From NCBI GenBank assembly GCA_937891825.1, contig CALAHN010000108.1, positions 1 through 36,186 of the forward strand: 36,186 bases of DNA, given 5' to 3'. Position 1 is the first letter of the stretch; each line of letters begins with the position of its first letter. This document shows, in pieces, positions 22,713-32,100 of this stretch. The notes beneath the pieces are model-generated. The model made no database searches. It was not told the DNA's origin and saw nothing but the letters and a program-made list of their open reading frames with translations. The DNA is from an uncultured Alphaproteobacteria bacterium. Its GTDB lineage: Bacteria > Pseudomonadota > Alphaproteobacteria > Bin95. Made by a program: the position numbers and the translations under genes.

Positions 22713-22809
22713 TGGCGCTGCTCCCCATGCGCGGTTCGATGGCGATACCACCCTCGCCGTCCTTGGTATACGCTTTCAGCCTGCTTGGTTCGACGGGGGA
22801 CATGAAGCT

Positions 22810-23919
22810 ATGGATTTCGGGGTTTTCAACCTGCTGCAACATCGGGACCGGTCCTGGACATCGCATCAGATCATCCAGGATGCGATGGAGCATGTGCAAC
22901 TCGCCGAAGAGCTTGGCTTCAGCCGGGTCTGGTTCGCGGAGCATCATTTCTCGAACTACAGCCTCTGCCCGTCGCCCTTGATCCTCTGTACCCAGGCGGC
23001 TGCGATCACCAGGCGCATCCGGATCGGCAGCGCCGTTCTGATCCTGCCGCTGCATCAACCGGCCCGGCTCATCGCGGAGATCGCGCTGGTCGATGCGTTG
23101 AGCGGCGGCCGTCTCGATGTCGGCGTCGGCAGCGGCTACCAGCACTATGAATTCGCCCGTCTCGGCGCCGATCTGACGGAGAACAAGACTGTCTTCAACG
23201 AAATGCTGGACATGATCGACCGCGGTCTCCGGCAGCCGCATTTCAGCTATGTCGGCCAGAAGTTCAATCAGCCGCAGACGGCGATCAACATTGCGCCCGT
23301 CCAGACCCCGCGCCCGCCGATCTGGATCGCCGGCGCCGACCCGAACAGCCATCGACGTTGCGCGCGCGACGGCTTTGTGCCGTTCATCTCCGGCGGCATC
23401 GGCAGCGCCGAAGATATTCTGAAAGGCCGGGAGAAGGTCGAGGCGAGCTACCGGGCGGAAGGCAAGGACCCGGCGGCGATGCCGCTCGGGGTGCTGCGCT
23501 TTGTCTGCGTCTCCGACGATCCGGCGGTGATCGACCGCTATGTCGACGGCGCTCGGTTCCAGCGGCGGCTCGCCATGTCGCTTCGCCACCGGCGGGAGAC
23601 GATGGTCGACGACTACATGGTCGATGAGGCCGCATTCCCTGGCGAGCCGTCGCTGGAGGAGATCGCCCGGAATATTGTCGTCGGCAATGCGGAAACCGTC
23701 GCGGAACGCCTCTGCCGGGAGATCGAACTTTATGGCCCGCGCCATATCAGCATCTATTTCGCCGTCGGCGATGTGCCGAGCGCCGATGTGAAGCGTTCCA
23801 TGACCCTGTTCGCATCCAAGGTCGTGCCGATGATCGAGCGGCATTTCGGCAAGCCGCTCGCCGAAATTTCCAATGCCCCCATGCCAATGCCTGCGCCCTT
23901 GCAGGCCGCGGCGGAGTAG
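22810..23919 (+). CDS. LLM-class flavin-dependent oxidoreductase
   Basis: This 369-residue luciferase-like monooxygenase binds FMN or F420 in a TIM barrel. It shows LAEELGFSRVWFAEHHF near 32-48, IRIGSAVLILPLHQPARLIAE near 73, and DALSGGRLDVGVGSGYQ near 97, all usual for bacterial LLM monooxygenases of the long-chain alkanal/nitrilotriacetate type. A two-component flavin reductase is not adjacent. The ATG at 22810 lies about nine bases after GGGGGA; an ATG at 22802 is in another frame. It is the first gene of a six-gene operon and may oxygenate the substrate before or after the molybdenum hydroxylase step. Confidence 0.9.
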   Translation: MDFGVFNLLQHRDRSWTSHQIIQDAMEHVQLAEELGFSRVWFAEHHFSNYSLCPSPLILCTQAAAITRRIRIGSAVLILPLHQPARLIAEIALVDALSGGRLDVGVGSGYQHYEFARLGADLTENKTVFNEMLDMIDRGLRQPHFSYVGQKFNQPQTAINIAPVQTPRPPIWIAGADPNSHRRCARDGFVPFISGGIGSAEDILKGREKVEASYRAEGKDPAAMPLGVLRFVCVSDDPAVIDRYVDGARFQRRLAMSLRHRRETMVDDYMVDEAAFPGEPSLEEIARNIVVGNAETVAERLCREIELYGPRHISIYFAVGDVPSADVKRSMTLFASKVVPMIERHFGKPLAEISNAPMPMPAPLQAAAE

Positions 23920-23923
23920 TCCC

Positions 23924-24382
23924 ATGACCGCATTTACCCTGAACGGCGCGCAAGCGGCCGTCAGCGCCAGCGGCGACACGCCCTTGCTGTATGCGCTCCG
24001 CAACGAACTGGATTGCAAAAGCGTCCGTTTTGGCTGCGGCCTCGAGCAATGCGGCTGCTGCGCCGTGCTGGTCGACGGCGAAAAGGCCTTCGCCTGCACG
24101 CTGCCGGTCGCGTCGGTCGCGGGCAAGTCGGTCGAGACGGTCGAGGGCCTGGGCGCGGCGGATCGGCCGCACCCGATCCAGCAGGCCTTCCTGGACGAGC
24201 AAGCTGGCCAATGCGGCTATTGCCTCTCCGGCATCCTGATGGCGACGAAGGCGTTGCTCGCCCGCAACGCCCAGCCGACGCGGGCGGATGTCGTGGCGGC
24301 GCTGGACGATCACCTGTGCCGCTGCGGCGCCCATACTCGGATCGTGCGCGCCGTTCTGCGCGCGGCGGCGGCCGTCCGATGA
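23924..24382 (+). CDS. [2Fe-2S] subunit of a molybdenum hydroxylase (IorA-like)
   Basis: This is the 152-residue small subunit. The plant-type ferredoxin cluster uses Cys38, Cys43, Cys46 (FGCGLEQCGCC) and Cys58; the C-terminal helical cluster uses Cys97 and Cys100 (CGYC), Cys132 and Cys134 (CRC). It passes electrons from the Mo site to an acceptor. The length is that of isoquinoline 1-oxidoreductase alpha or nicotinate dehydrogenase small subunits. It begins four bases after the LLM stop and its stop overlaps the large-subunit start (ATGA at 24379). No cytochrome c or FAD subunit gene is present next to it. Confidence 0.94.
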   Translation: MTAFTLNGAQAAVSASGDTPLLYALRNELDCKSVRFGCGLEQCGCCAVLVDGEKAFACTLPVASVAGKSVETVEGLGAADRPHPIQQAFLDEQAGQCGYCLSGILMATKALLARNAQPTRADVVAALDDHLCRCGAHTRIVRAVLRAAAAVR

Positions 24383-26502
24383 GCGCGACCGTCCTGCCCG
24401 CCAGCCTCGCCGCCAATCCGCGCCTGGACCGCTGGATCGCCTTCCTGGCGGACCGGACGGCGCGCGTCGCCTCCGGCAAGGTCGAGATCGGCCAGGGCAT
24501 CGTCACTGCGCTTCGCCAGATCGCGGCCGACGAACTCGATCTGCCGCTGGAGCGGGTCGTCGTCGCTTCCGGCGATACCGACATCGGACCGGATGAGGCC
24601 TACACGACCTCAAGCCTGTCGATCATGGCGTCGGGCGCGGCGATCCGGAGCGTGGCCGCCGAGGCGCGGGCGCTTCTGACCGAACGGGCGGCGCTTCGGC
24701 TGAACTGCGCGCCGGGCGACCTCACGGTCGAGGCGGGGCGCTTTCTGCAAGCGGGCCAGGCGACCGATATCGACTACTGGACGGTCGCCGGCGAAATCGA
24801 CTGGACGGCCCGGCCGACCAACCGCGCGGCGCCGAAGCCGGTTTCGGCGCGCCGCCATGTCGGCGCCGATGCGCCCCGAACCGACCTCCCGGCGAAAGTC
24901 GCGGGCGGCGGGTTTCTGCACGATGTCAGCTTCGCGGACATGCTTCATGCCCGAACGCTCCGCCAGCCATTACCCGGCGCAAAGCTGGCCAGCCTGGATG
25001 AAGCCGCGCTCCGGCGGCGGGCCGGGGCGGCGGCGTTCGAGATCGTGCGGCAAGGCGACTTCGTCGCGTTCGTCGCGAGCGATGAATGGACCGTCGAGAC
25101 GGTCGCTGCGCTCGCGCCGGCGCACGCGGACTGGCAGGGCGGCCGCCGCAATCCGGAAGGCGGCGCCGACCCCCATGCGCTGCCGGATCAGCCTGCGGTC
25201 GAACTGGTCTACGGCGATCCGCCGCCTGCCGCGGCGCCCGCCGGCGAGACCATCGAGATAGCCGTCACCCGGCCCTATATCGCCCACGCTTCGCTTGGCC
25301 CGTCGGCCGCATTGGCGCGCTTCGCCGACGGCAAGCTTGAGGTTCTGTCCCACGGGCAGGGCATGCATCCGCTCCGCCGCAATCTGGCCCTGGCGCTCGA
25401 CCTTGCCGAGGACGCCGTCCATGCCCGGCACGTCGACGGCCCTGGCTGCTATGGCCACAACGGCGCCGACGACGCGGCGCTCGACGCGGCGATCGTGGCG
25501 CTGGCGCGGCCGGGCCGCTGGATCCGTCTGCAATGGCGCCGGGAGGAAGAATTCGCCTTCGAGCCGGTCGGCCCCGCCATGCTGGTCAAGATCAAGGCGA
25601 CTGTGAACGATGCCGGAGAACCCATTGACTGGACGACGGATATTTATAGTCCCGTGCATGTCCAGCGGCCGGGCGCGCCGGGCGTCGTCATGCTGGCCGC
25701 CCAGGCGCTGGGGCCGCTGCCGGACTGGGGGCCGCCGGTCGATCCGCCGCCGGAGCGCGGCTATGGCGGGCCGCGCAACGCCTTTCCGCTCTACCGGGCG
25801 GGCGCGGTCCATGTCCTGCATCACCTGACCGAAAAGGCGCCGGTGCGCACCTCGGCGCTCAGGGGGCTCGGCGCGCTGCCGAACGTCTTCGCGATCGAGG
25901 GCCTGATGGACAAGCTGGCCGCGAACGCCGGCCAGGACCCGCTCGACTACCGGCTGGCCTTGCTGGACGATCCCCGGGCGCGGACGACCCTGGAAAAAGC
26001 GGCGGAGATCGCCGATTGGCGCGGGCGCGGGCCGGGCGGCGGCGGCAAGGGCATGGGGATCGCCTTCGCGCGCTACAAGAATGTCGCGGCTTATGCTGCT
26101 GTTGTCGTTGCCGTTACGGTCGATGAAGCCGTTCGGCTCGACGGCATCTGGGCCGTCGCGGACGCTGGCCTGGCGATCAATCCCGATGGGGTCCGGAACC
26201 AGTTGGAAGGCGGCTGCGTCCAAGGCGCGAGCTGGGCCATGAAGGAAGCCGTGTCAATCGAAGGAAACGCCATTATTTCAGTCGATTGGGATGCATATCC
26301 GATCCTGAAGTTCAGCGAAATCCCGGAGATCGACGCCCGCCTGGTCGGCAGCCCGGATGACGCGCCGCTGGGCGTCGGCGAATGCACGGTCGGCCCGACG
26401 GCGGCCGCAATCGGCAATGCCGTCGCCCATGCCCTTGGACGCAGAGTGTACGACATGCCCTTGACGCGCGACCGCATCATGACCGCGTTGCTGGCGGAAT
26501 GA
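24379..26502 (+). CDS. Molybdopterin-binding subunit of a molybdenum hydroxylase (IorB-like)
   Basis: This 707-residue large subunit is of the isoquinoline 1-oxidoreductase beta type, in which the segment with GKVEIGQGI and TALRQIAADEL sits at the N-terminus (a permuted order relative to xanthine dehydrogenase). The active-site glutamate is in LGVGECTVGPTAAAIGNA near 664-681, and the Mo-cofactor contact RTSALRGLGALPN lies near 490. It has no twin-arginine signal, so it acts in the cytoplasm. It would hydroxylate a nitrogen heterocycle or an aldehyde using water. It is coupled by overlap to the 2Fe-2S gene. Substrate cannot be given; context suggests an N-heterocycle or amide. Confidence 0.92.
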   Translation: MSATVLPASLAANPRLDRWIAFLADRTARVASGKVEIGQGIVTALRQIAADELDLPLERVVVASGDTDIGPDEAYTTSSLSIMASGAAIRSVAAEARALLTERAALRLNCAPGDLTVEAGRFLQAGQATDIDYWTVAGEIDWTARPTNRAAPKPVSARRHVGADAPRTDLPAKVAGGGFLHDVSFADMLHARTLRQPLPGAKLASLDEAALRRRAGAAAFEIVRQGDFVAFVASDEWTVETVAALAPAHADWQGGRRNPEGGADPHALPDQPAVELVYGDPPPAAAPAGETIEIAVTRPYIAHASLGPSAALARFADGKLEVLSHGQGMHPLRRNLALALDLAEDAVHARHVDGPGCYGHNGADDAALDAAIVALARPGRWIRLQWRREEEFAFEPVGPAMLVKIKATVNDAGEPIDWTTDIYSPVHVQRPGAPGVVMLAAQALGPLPDWGPPVDPPPERGYGGPRNAFPLYRAGAVHVLHHLTEKAPVRTSALRGLGALPNVFAIEGLMDKLAANAGQDPLDYRLALLDDPRARTTLEKAAEIADWRGRGPGGGGKGMGIAFARYKNVAAYAAVVVAVTVDEAVRLDGIWAVADAGLAINPDGVRNQLEGGCVQGASWAMKEAVSIEGNAIISVDWDAYPILKFSEIPEIDARLVGSPDDAPLGVGECTVGPTAAAIGNAVAHALGRRVYDMPLTRDRIMTALLAE

Positions 26503-26520
26503 CCTGAAGGAGAAAACGAC

Positions 26521-27360
26521 ATGAACCCAGTCATTGGTTTGGATCATTGCATTATCGCGGTCGAGGACCTGAGCGCCGCCGCGAAGGATTATGAGCGGCT
26601 CGGCTTCACGCCAGCCCCATTGGGCGACCATCAGAACCGGGCGACGGCCAATCACTGCCTGATGTTTCCAGAGACCTATCTGGAATTGCTGGGGGTCAAT
26701 CAGCCGGAAAATCCCGACGGCGGCCTCCGGGCTGCGTTGCAGGCTCGGGGCGAAGGGCTGCACCGGCTGGCGCTCGGGACCCACGACGCCGACGCGGTCA
26801 AGACCCAGGTCGAAGCCCTGGGCGTGCGCACCGAAGGGCCGACCGATCTTGCCCGGCCCTCGCTGGAGCCGGCCGGCATGGTCAAGTTCCGCAATCTGCA
26901 GCTTTCCGCCGACGACCTCGCCGGGGTCCCGGTCTTCATCTGCGGCCATAAAACGCCGGAGCTGATGCGCAACAAGCGGCTGATGACCCATGCGAACGGC
27001 GCCAATCGGTTCGCGGGCGTCACCGGCATCGCGGTCGATCCGACGGCGACGGCGCAGCAGATGGCGAAGCTGTTCGGCGAGGCGTCGATCGCCCGGACCG
27101 ATTACGGCGTCGAGATCGACACCGGGCGCGGCTTCATCCGCTTTGCGACGGACCAGACGATCGGCAAGGCGCATCCGGGCCTTGCGACCCATCCGGCGGC
27201 GGAGCGGCCGATCTGGCATGTGCTCTCCATCGGCGTCGCCGATCTCGATGCGACGGCGCGCTATCTCGCGTCGGCCGGGGTCGCGACGGAGCGGGCGGGG
27301 CCGGCCATCCGCATCAGCCCGAAGGACGCGCGCGGCCTCGTGCTGGAGTTCATTGCGTGA
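26521..27360 (+). CDS. VOC/glyoxalase-like protein
   Basis: This 279-residue two-module VOC-fold protein begins IGLDHCIIAVEDLSAAAKDY, the usual first beta strand with the metal histidine, and has MFPETYLELLGV with a glutamate ligand near 52. The second half, IWHVLSIGVADLDATARYL, repeats the fold. Members may be ring-cleavage dioxygenases, glyoxalases or epimerases; the Glyoxalase_3-type pattern gives no sure reaction. AAGGAG lies nine bases before the ATG. Its stop overlaps the GTG start of the asparaginase gene. Being in the middle of a molybdenum-hydroxylase operon, it may open or rearrange an oxidised intermediate. Confidence 0.85.
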   Translation: MNPVIGLDHCIIAVEDLSAAAKDYERLGFTPAPLGDHQNRATANHCLMFPETYLELLGVNQPENPDGGLRAALQARGEGLHRLALGTHDADAVKTQVEALGVRTEGPTDLARPSLEPAGMVKFRNLQLSADDLAGVPVFICGHKTPELMRNKRLMTHANGANRFAGVTGIAVDPTATAQQMAKLFGEASIARTDYGVEIDTGRGFIRFATDQTIGKAHPGLATHPAAERPIWHVLSIGVADLDATARYLASAGVATERAGPAIRISPKDARGLVLEFIA

Positions 27361-28319
27361 TCGTCCTGACAAACGACGAGGGCCGGCCGGGCATCGGCCG
27401 GACCGCGGCCAGGCTCCAGGAAGGCGCAACGGCGCTCGACGCCATCGAAGCCGGCGTCCGGCTGGTCGAAGCCGATCCGGCGATCCGGACCGTCGGGCGC
27501 GGCGGCCTCGCCAATATTCTGGGCCAGGTGCAGCTCGACGCGCTACTCATGGACGGGGATACGCTCCGGACCGGGTCTGTCGGCGCGCTCGAAGGCTTCG
27601 CGCATCCGATTACGGTGGCGCGGGCCGTCATGGAGCGCTTGCCCCATGAAATGCTGGTTGGGGCCGGCGCCGCCCGCTTCGCGGCGGAGATCGGGGCGGA
27701 GACAGCGCAGAACCTGACCGACGCCGCCGCGGAGGCCTGGGGCGACTGGTTCGACCGGACCGTGCCCTTGAAGGACCGCGCGCGCTGGCGCGACACGGCG
27801 GCGCTTATCCCCTATGTTCAGGGGGCGATCAAGGCGGACCTGCTGCCTGCCGAGCGGGCGGCCGACCCGATGCCCCAGGGCGCGGACACGACGACCTTTC
27901 TCGCTATCGACAACAAGGGCTCGGTCGGCGTCGGCGTCTCGACGTCGGGCTGGGCGTGGAAATACCCAGGCCGGCTTGGCGACAGTCCGATCGTCGGCGC
28001 GGGCGCTTACGCCCATTCGCGCTTTGGCGCGGCGGCCTGCACGGGCACGGGCGAGATGGCGATCCGGGCCGGCACGTCCCGCTCGATCGTGCTCTACATG
28101 AAGATGGGGTTGAGCGTGGCCGACGCGGTCGACGCCGCCATCGACGATCTCCGCGATCTTAAGGGCGGCTTGATCGACCGCATCACGATCCACGCCATCG
28201 ACCGGGATGGCCAGGACAGGGTCGTCGCCGTCAACGCCCAGCAGGACCGGAATTACTGGCGCTGGCGCGAAGGCGAGGCGGCCCCCAGTCGGACCCTCGC
28301 TGAAAGAGTGAATTTATGA
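27357..28319 (+). CDS. Ntn-hydrolase N4-(beta-N-acetylglucosaminyl)-L-asparaginase / isoaspartyl peptidase-like
   Basis: This precursor has 320 residues and is processed by self-cleavage in known relatives. The expected cleavage is between Asp177 and Thr178 in GADTTTFLAIDNKG, giving the threonine nucleophile, and GWAWKYPGRLGDSPIVGAGAY (shown in parts: GWAWKYPGRLGDSPI and VGAGAY) is the family's signature. CTGTGEMAIRAG near 226 is the second site motif. It should hydrolyse a side-chain amide or beta-aspartyl amide. Its GTG start overlaps the VOC stop, and its stop overlaps the HAD start. In this operon it probably releases ammonia from a pathway amide. Confidence 0.9.
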   Translation: MIVLTNDEGRPGIGRTAARLQEGATALDAIEAGVRLVEADPAIRTVGRGGLANILGQVQLDALLMDGDTLRTGSVGALEGFAHPITVARAVMERLPHEMLVGAGAARFAAEIGAETAQNLTDAAAEAWGDWFDRTVPLKDRARWRDTAALIPYVQGAIKADLLPAERAADPMPQGADTTTFLAIDNKGSVGVGVSTSGWAWKYPGRLGDSPIVGAGAYAHSRFGAAACTGTGEMAIRAGTSRSIVLYMKMGLSVADAVDAAIDDLRDLKGGLIDRITIHAIDRDGQDRVVAVNAQQDRNYWRWREGEAAPSRTLAERVNL

Positions 28320-29020
28320 CAAGCACGGCTTTGTTAAAGCGCGAAATTAAATGCCTCGTCTTTGATCAATACGGCACGGTCGTCGATATGCAGAAGGGCC
28401 TGCGGGAGGCCGCGGCGCCGTTTCTGCAGAAGAAGGGTTGGACGGGCGATCCGAACAGCTTCGTCACCTGGTGGCGGCGAACGCATTTCGAGAATTCGAT
28501 GATCGACGCCTTGTGCGACCGGGGCCATACGCCCTACCGGCAGATCGGGCATCGCGCGGTATCGTTCGTCATGGACCGGGCCGGCATCGCTTATACCCAG
28601 GCGGAGGTCGAATGGCTGGTAGCCGAGATTGAGCGGCTGAAACCGTTCCCCGACGCCCGGGAGGCGCTGGGCAAGCTGCGGACGCGCTATAAGCTGGCGA
28701 TCCTCTCAAACGGCGACCGGGACATGCTGGCGGCCGCTCAGCCGCATATCGACATTCCGTTCGACAAGGTGATGTCGGTCCAGGAAGCAGGCTATTTCAA
28801 GCCGCACTGGAAGACCTATGCGAAAGCCGCGGAATTGCTGGAGCTTGACCGGACAAGCATTCTCTTTGTCGCCAACCATGCGTTCGATTGCGTCGGCGCG
28901 AAGTCCTACGGCATGCGGACGGCCTTCATCGACCGCAGAAAGCGCCCGTTCGGCGACTGGCCGGAGCAGCCTGACCTGATCGTCAGCGACCTCGCGGAAC
29001 TGGCCGATAGTCTGGTCTAG
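28316..29020 (+). CDS. Haloacid dehalogenase type II (HAD superfamily)
   Basis: This 234-residue HAD protein of the L-2-haloacid dehalogenase type has nucleophile Asp17 (FDQYGTVVD), Ser131-Asn132 (LSNGD), Lys162 (YFKPHWKTY) and a last motif VANHAFDCVGAKSYGMRTAF close to the SSNxxDxxGAxxFG pattern of that family. It may remove halide from a 2-haloacid or act as a phosphatase or related hydrolase. It is the sixth gene of the operon, coupled by ATGA overlap. Together with the DehI-like gene at 13011 the window holds two unrelated dehalogenase-type families. Confidence 0.9.
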   Translation: MTSTALLKREIKCLVFDQYGTVVDMQKGLREAAAPFLQKKGWTGDPNSFVTWWRRTHFENSMIDALCDRGHTPYRQIGHRAVSFVMDRAGIAYTQAEVEWLVAEIERLKPFPDAREALGKLRTRYKLAILSNGDRDMLAAAQPHIDIPFDKVMSVQEAGYFKPHWKTYAKAAELLELDRTSILFVANHAFDCVGAKSYGMRTAFIDRRKRPFGDWPEQPDLIVSDLAELADSLV

Positions 29021-29149
29021 TTCAGGCCGCCGGGGCGCTGCTGCCATGCTCCGGCGTGCCGGCCGTTACAAACTCCAGCCGTTCCTCTCGTTGTGGATTT
29101 CTGATTTCCAAGGATACAGTCGAGCCTTCGACATCGGGTGGATCTCGCG

Positions 29150-32100
29150 ATGCAGGTAATCAGTCTGGCTGGCTTGGACGGAACTGACGGTTTTCGCCTT
29201 GATGGGATCAATGTGCTCGACCAGAGCGGCATTTCTGTCAGCGGGGCGGGCGACGTCGACGGCGACGGCTTCGCTGACCTCATTATCGGGGCCTTCCGCG
29301 CCGGTTCGACCGGCGAAAGTTACGTGGTGTTCGGCCGGGCGTCCGGCTTCTCCGCTGCTCTGGATTTGGCGGGCCTGGACGGAGCGGATGGCTTCCGCAT
29401 GGTTGGAATATCCTCGAATGACGAGAGCGGTCGTTCTGTCAGCGGGGCAGGCGACGTCAACGGTGACGGCTTCGCCGACCTGATCATTGGGGCGCGGTTC
29501 GCCGATCCAAATGGCGTTGATCTTAGCGGCGAGAGTTATGTGGTGTTCGGCCAAGGGTCGGGCTTCTCCGCCAGTTTGGATCTCGCTGATCTGGACGGCG
29601 CCGATGGCTTCCGCCTCGACGGCATCGATGTGCAAGATCAGAGCGGGCATTCGGTCAGCGGGGCAGGCGACGTCAATGGCGACGGCTTCGCTGACGTGAT
29701 CGTCGGGGCCTTTGGCGGCGCCCCGAACGTGGTCGGCCAAGCTGGCGAGAGTTATGTCGTATTCGGCCAGGGTGCAGGATTTACGGTCAGCGTGGATTTG
29801 GCTGACTTGGATGGAACTGATGGTTTCCGTCTCGATGGAATCGATGCGAACGACCGGAGCGGCAATTCGGTCAGCGGGGCCGGCGATATCAATGGCGACG
29901 GTTTCGACGACCTGATCATCGGCGCGTTTTTCGCTGATCCAAATGGGAATGAATATGCTGGCGAAAGCTATGTGATATTCGGCCGGGCTTCGGGCTTTAC
30001 GGCAAGCTTGGCTCTAGCCGGCCTGGACGGAACTGATGGCTTCCGTCTCGACGGCATTAATGAGAATGATTTGAGCGGCGCTTCGATCAGTGGGGCAGGC
30101 GATGTAAATGGCGACGGCTTTGACGATCTGATCATCGGGGCATATTTCGCTGCCCCGAACGGGGAGGCTTATGCTGGCGAAAGCTATGTCGTATTTGGTA
30201 AAGTAGCGGGTTTCACCGCTGGCTTCGATCTCGCCAGTCTGGACGGCTCTGATGGCTTCCGCCTCAACGGCATCATAGCATACGATCAGAACGGCTTTTC
30301 AGTTGGCGGGGCGGGCGACGTCAACGGCGACGGCTTTGCTGACTTCATCATCGGCGCAAGATACGCCGACCCGAATGGGGACTCCGGCGCTGGCGAGACT
30401 TACGTGGTGTTCGGCCGAGCATCGGGCTTTGTGGCAAACTTGGACCTAGCGGACCTCGATGGAGCCGATGGCTTCCGACTTGAAGGCATCGATGAGGCTG
30501 ACCAAAGCGGCAGATCTGTCACTGGGGCAGGCGATGTGAACGGCGACGGCTTTGACGATCTGGTCGTCGGAGCCCCGGGCGCCGATCCGAACGGGGTTAA
30601 TGCCGCCGGCGAAAGTTATGTCGTCTTCGGCTTCGATACGGGCGCCGTCACGCACCAGGGCACGGCCGCAGCCGATATTCTGACCGGCGACGCCAATGAC
30701 AACGTTTTGATCGGCGGCTTGGGCGCGGACCTTCTAACGGGCGGCGGCGGGGGCGATGTCTTTCGGGCCGGCGCCGGCGACGATGTTCTGGCTGTCGCCG
30801 ACGCTGACTTCCTGCAAGCCGACGGCGGCGCGGGCGTCGATACGCTCAGGCTGACGGGCGCCGGCCTGACGCTCGACCTGACCGGACAGTTGGCCGCCCG
30901 GATCGCCAATGTTGAGGCGATTGATCTTGTCGGCGCCGGCGCCGGCGTCCGGCTGACCGGGCTCAGCGTCCGTAATCTTTCCGATTCCTCCAACACCGTG
31001 CGGATCACCGGCGATGCGACCACGACCCTGACCCTGACGGACGCCGGGTGGACCCGCGCTTTTGGCGGCGACGCGGTGCTCCTTCGGAACGGCGCGGGCG
31101 TTCTGATCGTCGATCCCAAGGTCAACATCGCGGCGTCCGCCGGGATCGGCGTCGGCCTCCTGGACCTGGGGACGCTGGATGGGCAGAACGGCTTCCGCTT
31201 GAACGGCGTCGCAGCGAATGACAGGAGCGGGGCTTCGGTCGGCGATGTCGGCGATTTCAATGGCGACGGGTTCGACGATGTCATTGTCGGCGCTTATAAC
31301 GCTGCGCCAGACGGCGCTAACGGCGCAGGCGAAAGCTATCTGATCTTTGGAAAGGCCAGCGGCTTTGCGGCGTCGATCGACCTTGCCGGCTTGGACGGGG
31401 CCGATGGCGTCCGCCTTCGCGGCGTCGATCAATTTGACAACAGCGGACGGGCGGTGAGCGGCGCCGGCGACATGAATGGCGATGGCCTCGCCGACCTCAT
31501 CATCGGCGCAAAATACGCCGATGCCGACGGCAAGCAGGATGCGGGCGAGACCTACGTCCTGTTTGGGACAGCATCGCCGCTCGGGGCCAGTTTCAACTTG
31601 AATGCGTTGGATGGCGCTGATGGCTTTCGTCTCGATGGCGTCAATCTGACAGACTACAGCGGCATAGCCGTTGATGGCGCTGGCGATGTGAATGGCGATG
31701 GCTTCGCCGATCTGATCGTCGGCGCGACGGGCATTATAGGCGCCCCTTACTTCCCGAACGGCGGCAATGAAAGCTATGTGATTTTCGGCGCTGCCGCCAG
31801 CTTCCCCGCCTCGATTGACCTTGCCGGGCTGGATGGGGCGGACGGGCTCCGCTTGAACGGCATCGCGGCGACCGATCAGAGCGGCCGGGCGGTCGCCGCC
31901 GCTGGCGACGTCAACGGCGACGGCTTCGCCGATGTCATCATCGGATCGCCGAGAGCAGACTATGGCGCCGTCGCCAACCGCGGCGAAAGCTATGTCGTGT
32001 TCGGCAAGGCGGCCGGGTTCACGGCGGAGCTTGACCTGGTCAGCCTGGATGGCGCCGACGGCTTTCGCATAATCGGCGAAGGCGCTGCCGACAACAGCGG

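Noticed and set aside
22513-24126. Long minus-strand open frame over the LLM and 2Fe-2S genes
   Set aside because: The plus-strand genes have complete motifs and coupled starts. The minus frame shows no recognisable domain.
29165-30640. Regular DNA repeats considered as a CRISPR or satellite array
   Set aside because: The repeats are about 216 nt, in frame, and code FG-GAP blades. There are no short repeats with unique spacers.
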